Assembly (NCBI GenBank): GCA_028705545.1
Contig: JAQWDG010000068.1
Coordinates: forward strand, 1 to 8,019
DNA from: Methanoregula sp.
GTDB lineage: Archaea; Halobacteriota; Methanomicrobia; Methanomicrobiales; Methanospirillaceae
DNA length: 8,019 nucleotides
Direction of reading: 5' to 3'
Below the pieces are notes generated by a model. The model made no database searches. It was not told where the DNA came from and worked only from the letters and a program-made list of their open reading frames with translations. The translations under genes and the position numbers were made by a program. Each line of letters opens with the position of its first letter. Position 1 is the first letter of the stretch. Below, in pieces: positions 5,915-8,019 of the stretch.

Positions 5915-5960
5915 CCGAAATCTTAAATAGTATACTTTTAAGTATAATACTTATGAGTAT
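5915..5960 (+). promoter_or_regulatory. Promoter with alternating AGTAT half-sites, leaderless start
   Basis: CTTAAATAG (5922-5930) is a good archaeal TATA box, with an adjoining CCGAAA that fits a BRE. Its centre is 27 bp upstream of ATG 5953, as expected for a leaderless transcript. Downstream of the box are half-sites ATACTT (5932-5937), AAGTAT (5940-5945), ATACTT (5947-5952) and GAGTAT (5955-5960), in alternating orientation every 7-8 bp. They make the inverted repeat TATACTT-TT-AAGTATA (5931-5946) and the palindrome AAGTAT-A-ATACTT (5940-5952). A direct repeat TAGGATA (5891-5897, 5901-5907) lies just upstream. The promoter is well supported; the operator role is inferred. Confidence 0.68.
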
Positions 5961-7362
5961 CTTCATTGACCGCAAGGAAGAACTCTCTGTGCTCAACGAG
6001 AGATATGCACGGAAGGGAGCCGAGTTCATCATCCTGTACGGGAGGCGACGAATAGGGAAGAGCGAGTTGATCGAACATTTTTTAAAAACCACGAGGGGAA
6101 TCCGGTTTCTCGCCCGGGAAGAATCAAAGCACCTGCAACTGAAAAAAATTACCCGGGACTGTGCAGAATTCTTCCATGATGACTACCTGCAAAAAAGCCC
6201 CTTTGGCGACTGGGACAGTTTCTTTGCCTACCTTGCCGGCAAAACAACGGAGCGCCAGGTCATCGCGATCGATGAATTCCCGTATCTCGTCAAGGAAGAT
6301 CCCTCACTTCCGTCAATCATCCAGGAGTACTGGGATACCCGCCTGAAGGATTCCGGTATCGTTCTCATACTGTCAGGATCCAGCATTTCAATGATGGAAG
6401 AGTATACCATGCAGCATTCCAGCCCGTTATTTGGAAGGCGTACGGGTCAGATCCTGCTGCACGGCTTCCGGTTTGTGGATGTTCTGGATTATATCGGGAA
6501 CTTCACGAAGGCAGTAGAATATTATTCGGTATTCGGCGGAACCCCGGCTTATATCATGGCGATCGATAAGGAGCAGGGGGTTTTTGAAAATATTACCGGG
6601 AAAATCCTCTCCACCGATGCGAGCCTCTATAAGGATGTAGAATTTGTCCTGCGCATGGAACTCAATGAACCGAGGTACTATTTTTCCATCCTCCTCTCCT
6701 TGGCAAAGGGAAACAACCGCATCGGCCTCATTATGAACGATACCGGCCTCGAAAAGGGGCTTATCACAAAATATCTTTCCATCCTCATGGATCTCAGGCT
6801 TGTCGAACGCAGGATCCCTGTCACGGATAACAACCGGAGCCGTAAAGGATTGTACCGGTTATCGGACAACCTGTTTACCTTCTGGTTCCGGTTTGTTCAT
6901 CCAAACATTGAACGCATCGAACGGGAAGAGGCAGATACGGTCCTCAAGACAGATATTCAGCCGCAATTTGCCCAGTATATCGGAAAAGCGTTTGAATCTA
7001 TGGTTGAAGATCTCTTTTGCGAATTCAACCGCGAAGGACTGCTCCCCTTCCGGTTCGATACCATCGGGAACTGGTGGGATAAGGGTGAAGAGATCGATCT
7101 CGTTGCCCTGCAAAAAGAGAGAGCATCCATCCTGTTTTGCGAATGTAAATGGCAGGATCGGGTGAATGCGGAAAAGCTCCTTGTGCAGCTCAAAAAGAAA
7201 GCGGCAGCTGTACCCTGGATGGACAAATCCAGAAACGAATATTACTGCATTGTCGCACGATCTTTTTCCCATAGGCCCGAAAAACAGGAAAACAACGAAA
7301 ACACCCTGTTTCTGGATATCGGAGATCTTGAGGCGTGGCACAGACAGTGCCAAACTTCATAA
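5953..7362 (+). CDS. ATPase_2/DUF234 family ATPase with PD-(D/E)XK nuclease domain
   Basis: A 469-aa protein, a distant paralogue of the gene at 3297-4676. It starts MSIFIDRKEELSVLNERY; Walker A is GRRRIGKS (30-37), Walker B VIAIDE with Asp107-Glu108, a sensor-like LILSGSS lies at 138-144, and FGGTPAY at 194-200. A winged-helix region spans about 242-289, followed by the RIPVTDNNRSRKGLYRLSDN signature shared with the other DUF234 gene. The nuclease-like domain shows FESMVEDL (347-354), EEIDLVAL with Asp382, and E397-C-K399, so the D...E-x-K site appears complete. ATG 5953 is chosen over the in-frame ATG 5884: the earlier one lies inside the upstream gene and before the TATA box, and would add 23 residues foreign to the family. 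It follows a two-gene unit on the same strand but has its own promoter. Biological role unknown. Confidence 0.92.
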   Translation: MSIFIDRKEELSVLNERYARKGAEFIILYGRRRIGKSELIEHFLKTTRGIRFLAREESKHLQLKKITRDCAEFFHDDYLQKSPFGDWDSFFAYLAGKTTERQVIAIDEFPYLVKEDPSLPSIIQEYWDTRLKDSGIVLILSGSSISMMEEYTMQHSSPLFGRRTGQILLHGFRFVDVLDYIGNFTKAVEYYSVFGGTPAYIMAIDKEQGVFENITGKILSTDASLYKDVEFVLRMELNEPRYYFSILLSLAKGNNRIGLIMNDTGLEKGLITKYLSILMDLRLVERRIPVTDNNRSRKGLYRLSDNLFTFWFRFVHPNIERIEREEADTVLKTDIQPQFAQYIGKAFESMVEDLFCEFNREGLLPFRFDTIGNWWDKGEEIDLVALQKERASILFCECKWQDRVNAEKLLVQLKKKAAAVPWMDKSRNEYYCIVARSFSHRPEKQENNENTLFLDIGDLEAWHRQCQTS

Positions 7363-7448
7363 CGGGAGAATCCGGCATCACGTCACATAATCCTAACAAC
7401 GCATAACGATGGCAGCCTGGCCCGGTATCCCGGATAAAAGACATCCCG

Positions 7449-7626
7449 ACAGCAGCTTACCGGACTCCGACAGCTTCCGGACATAGGGACAGTCGCCTCC
7501 GGACTCCGGGAGTGGAGCCGGGCCGATCCTGGCACCGGTACCGGGTCGGCAAAGATTCCCTCTCTCCCTGCGGGGACGAAAAGATCCACGGCGCCGGTAA
7601 CAAAATGCCGCAGACAGTACAGCCCG
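7449..7626 (+). pseudogene. Frameshifted remnant of the 111-aa hypothetical gene at 5558-5893
   Basis: The C-terminal third of the upstream gene is recognisable in two frames: QQLTGLRQLPDIGTVASG first, then after a 1-bp loss GRSWHRYRVGKDSLSPCG and a short tail ending at a TAA near 7626. No start codon, promoter or N-terminal part is identifiable. It lies about 90 bp after the ATPase stop, so that ATPase gene sits between an intact and a broken copy of the same small gene. Confidence 0.7.
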
Positions 7627-7960
7627 GTCACAAATAACTCCCGATGAGATCTCTTTTTAAAATTCCACGGAAGCGATCCAAGAATGATCGGAGATACCGT
7701 GTCGGTTTGTCGGGGCATGTGCCCACGGAGACGGGAAGACGGCTCCCGACCGCAAAAATCCATGCAGCCGATTCAGAGAAGAGCCAGCCAGACTTTTTTA
7801 CACCGGATATTTCCGAAACCGGGTAATTTCCCCACCGCCAGAGATATCCTGCCATTCGCCTGGATTTCCATAGATTCCTTCATTCCTGAACAAGAACCCA
7901 AAACCTCATGAACGTTCGGCACGATACCCTCAACCGGGAACGGGAATACGGGTGGCGGAT
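7627..7960. other. Region upstream of phosphofructokinase gene
   Basis: No gene is supported. A TTTTTAAAA element at about 7652-7660 could be a TATA box, with an ATG 28 bp further on at 7684, but the arginine-rich frame that follows (to 7911) has no recognisable features, and a competing frame at 7644-7826 is equally unconvincing. I see no clear TATA box in the last 100 bp before 7961. Confidence 0.35.
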
Positions 7961-8019
7961 ATGACAGGTACCATCGGCATCCTGACCGGGGGCGGTGACT
8001 GCCCGGGGCTCAATGCCGC
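7961..8019 (+). CDS. pfkA: 6-phosphofructokinase (PfkA family), N-terminus, runs off right edge
   Basis: The 19 full codons read MTGTIGILTGGGDCPGLNA, the N-terminal nucleotide-binding glycine motif of the PfkA family, which phosphorylates fructose 6-phosphate to fructose 1,6-bisphosphate in glycolysis. The family contains both ATP- and diphosphate-dependent enzymes; the residues that separate them lie beyond the window. ATG 7961 gives the normal distance to the GGG motif; GGGTGG at 7950-7955 is a possible weak Shine-Dalgarno site. A GTG at 7952, three codons upstream, is an alternative start. Confidence 0.88.
   Translation, partial: MTGTIGILTGGGDCPGLNA

Noticed and set aside
5884..5952. ATG 5884 as start of the second DUF234 ATPase
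   Set aside because: It overlaps the end of the upstream gene and precedes the TATA box; ATG 5953 begins the family N-terminus at leaderless spacing.
7684..7911. 75-aa frame with a TATA-like element 28 bp upstream
   Set aside because: The geometry would fit a leaderless gene, but the arginine/proline-rich translation has no recognisable domain and another frame overlaps it.
1..8019. CRISPR array, tRNA, rRNA or transposase genes
   Set aside because: No regularly spaced short repeats, cloverleaf-like segments or transposase motifs were seen on either strand; the repeats present are two pairs of neighbouring-gene duplications and one 80-bp pair.

Overview
The window looks like archaeal chromosome, most likely a methanogen of the Methanomicrobiales type. 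The reasons are archaeal promoter architecture (A/T-rich TATA elements about 27-28 bp upstream of start codons that lack a Shine-Dalgarno site), two ATPases of the mostly archaeal ATPase_2/DUF234 family, a cupin-type (archaeal) glucose-6-phosphate isomerase remnant, and moderate GC. Genus is not decided by the sequence. Gene density is low and decay is heavy, as in an accessory island; normal metabolism resumes only at the right edge with the start of a phosphofructokinase gene.

Layout. 1-289 (minus): truncated DUF234 ATPase-nuclease gene running off the left edge, keeping only part of the nuclease domain fused to a new N-terminus. 431-1740 (plus): promoter with inverted repeats and an intact AAA_14/DUF4143 ATPase. 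1883-2355 (plus): a hicB-hicA toxin-antitoxin pair with a 4-nt overlap. 2354-2557 (plus): fragment of a cupin-type phosphoglucose isomerase, starting where hicA stops. 2558-3296: no convincing gene, but a strongly strand-asymmetric stretch and an intrinsic-terminator-like hairpin. 3297-4676 (minus): an intact DUF234 ATPase, with a palindromic promoter at 4677-4711. 4712-5203: no gene. 5204-5893 (plus): TATA box, about 115 nt of leader, and a two-gene unit of unknown function with an ATGA overlap. 5915-7362 (plus): a second intact DUF234 ATPase with its own promoter, packed with AGTAT half-sites. 7449-7626: a frameshifted remnant of the 111-aa gene at 5558-5893. 7961-8019 (plus): N-terminus of PfkA-type phosphofructokinase.

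Two repeat relationships organise the window. Bases 1-228 are an almost perfect direct copy of 3512-3739 (three differences, all synonymous third positions), exactly 3511 bp apart, so the DUF4143 ATPase, hicBA and the isomerase remnant lie between direct repeats. The next 80 bases (230-309) match 4887-4966, so the left copy looks like the gene-plus-upstream region of the intact ATPase with about 1.15 kb deleted. The second DUF234 ATPase is likewise flanked by two copies (one degraded) of the 3' end of a small hypothetical gene.

What the genes do together is inferred. The three intact ATPases each combine a P-loop ATPase, a winged-helix region and a C-terminal PD-(D/E)XK-like nuclease domain. 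Such genes are expanded in archaea and their cellular role is not established. All three have palindromic sequence in the core promoter, which suggests, without proving it, that a dimeric regulator, perhaps the protein itself, controls each gene. HicBA would help retain the segment. No CRISPR array, tRNA, rRNA or recognisable transposase was seen.
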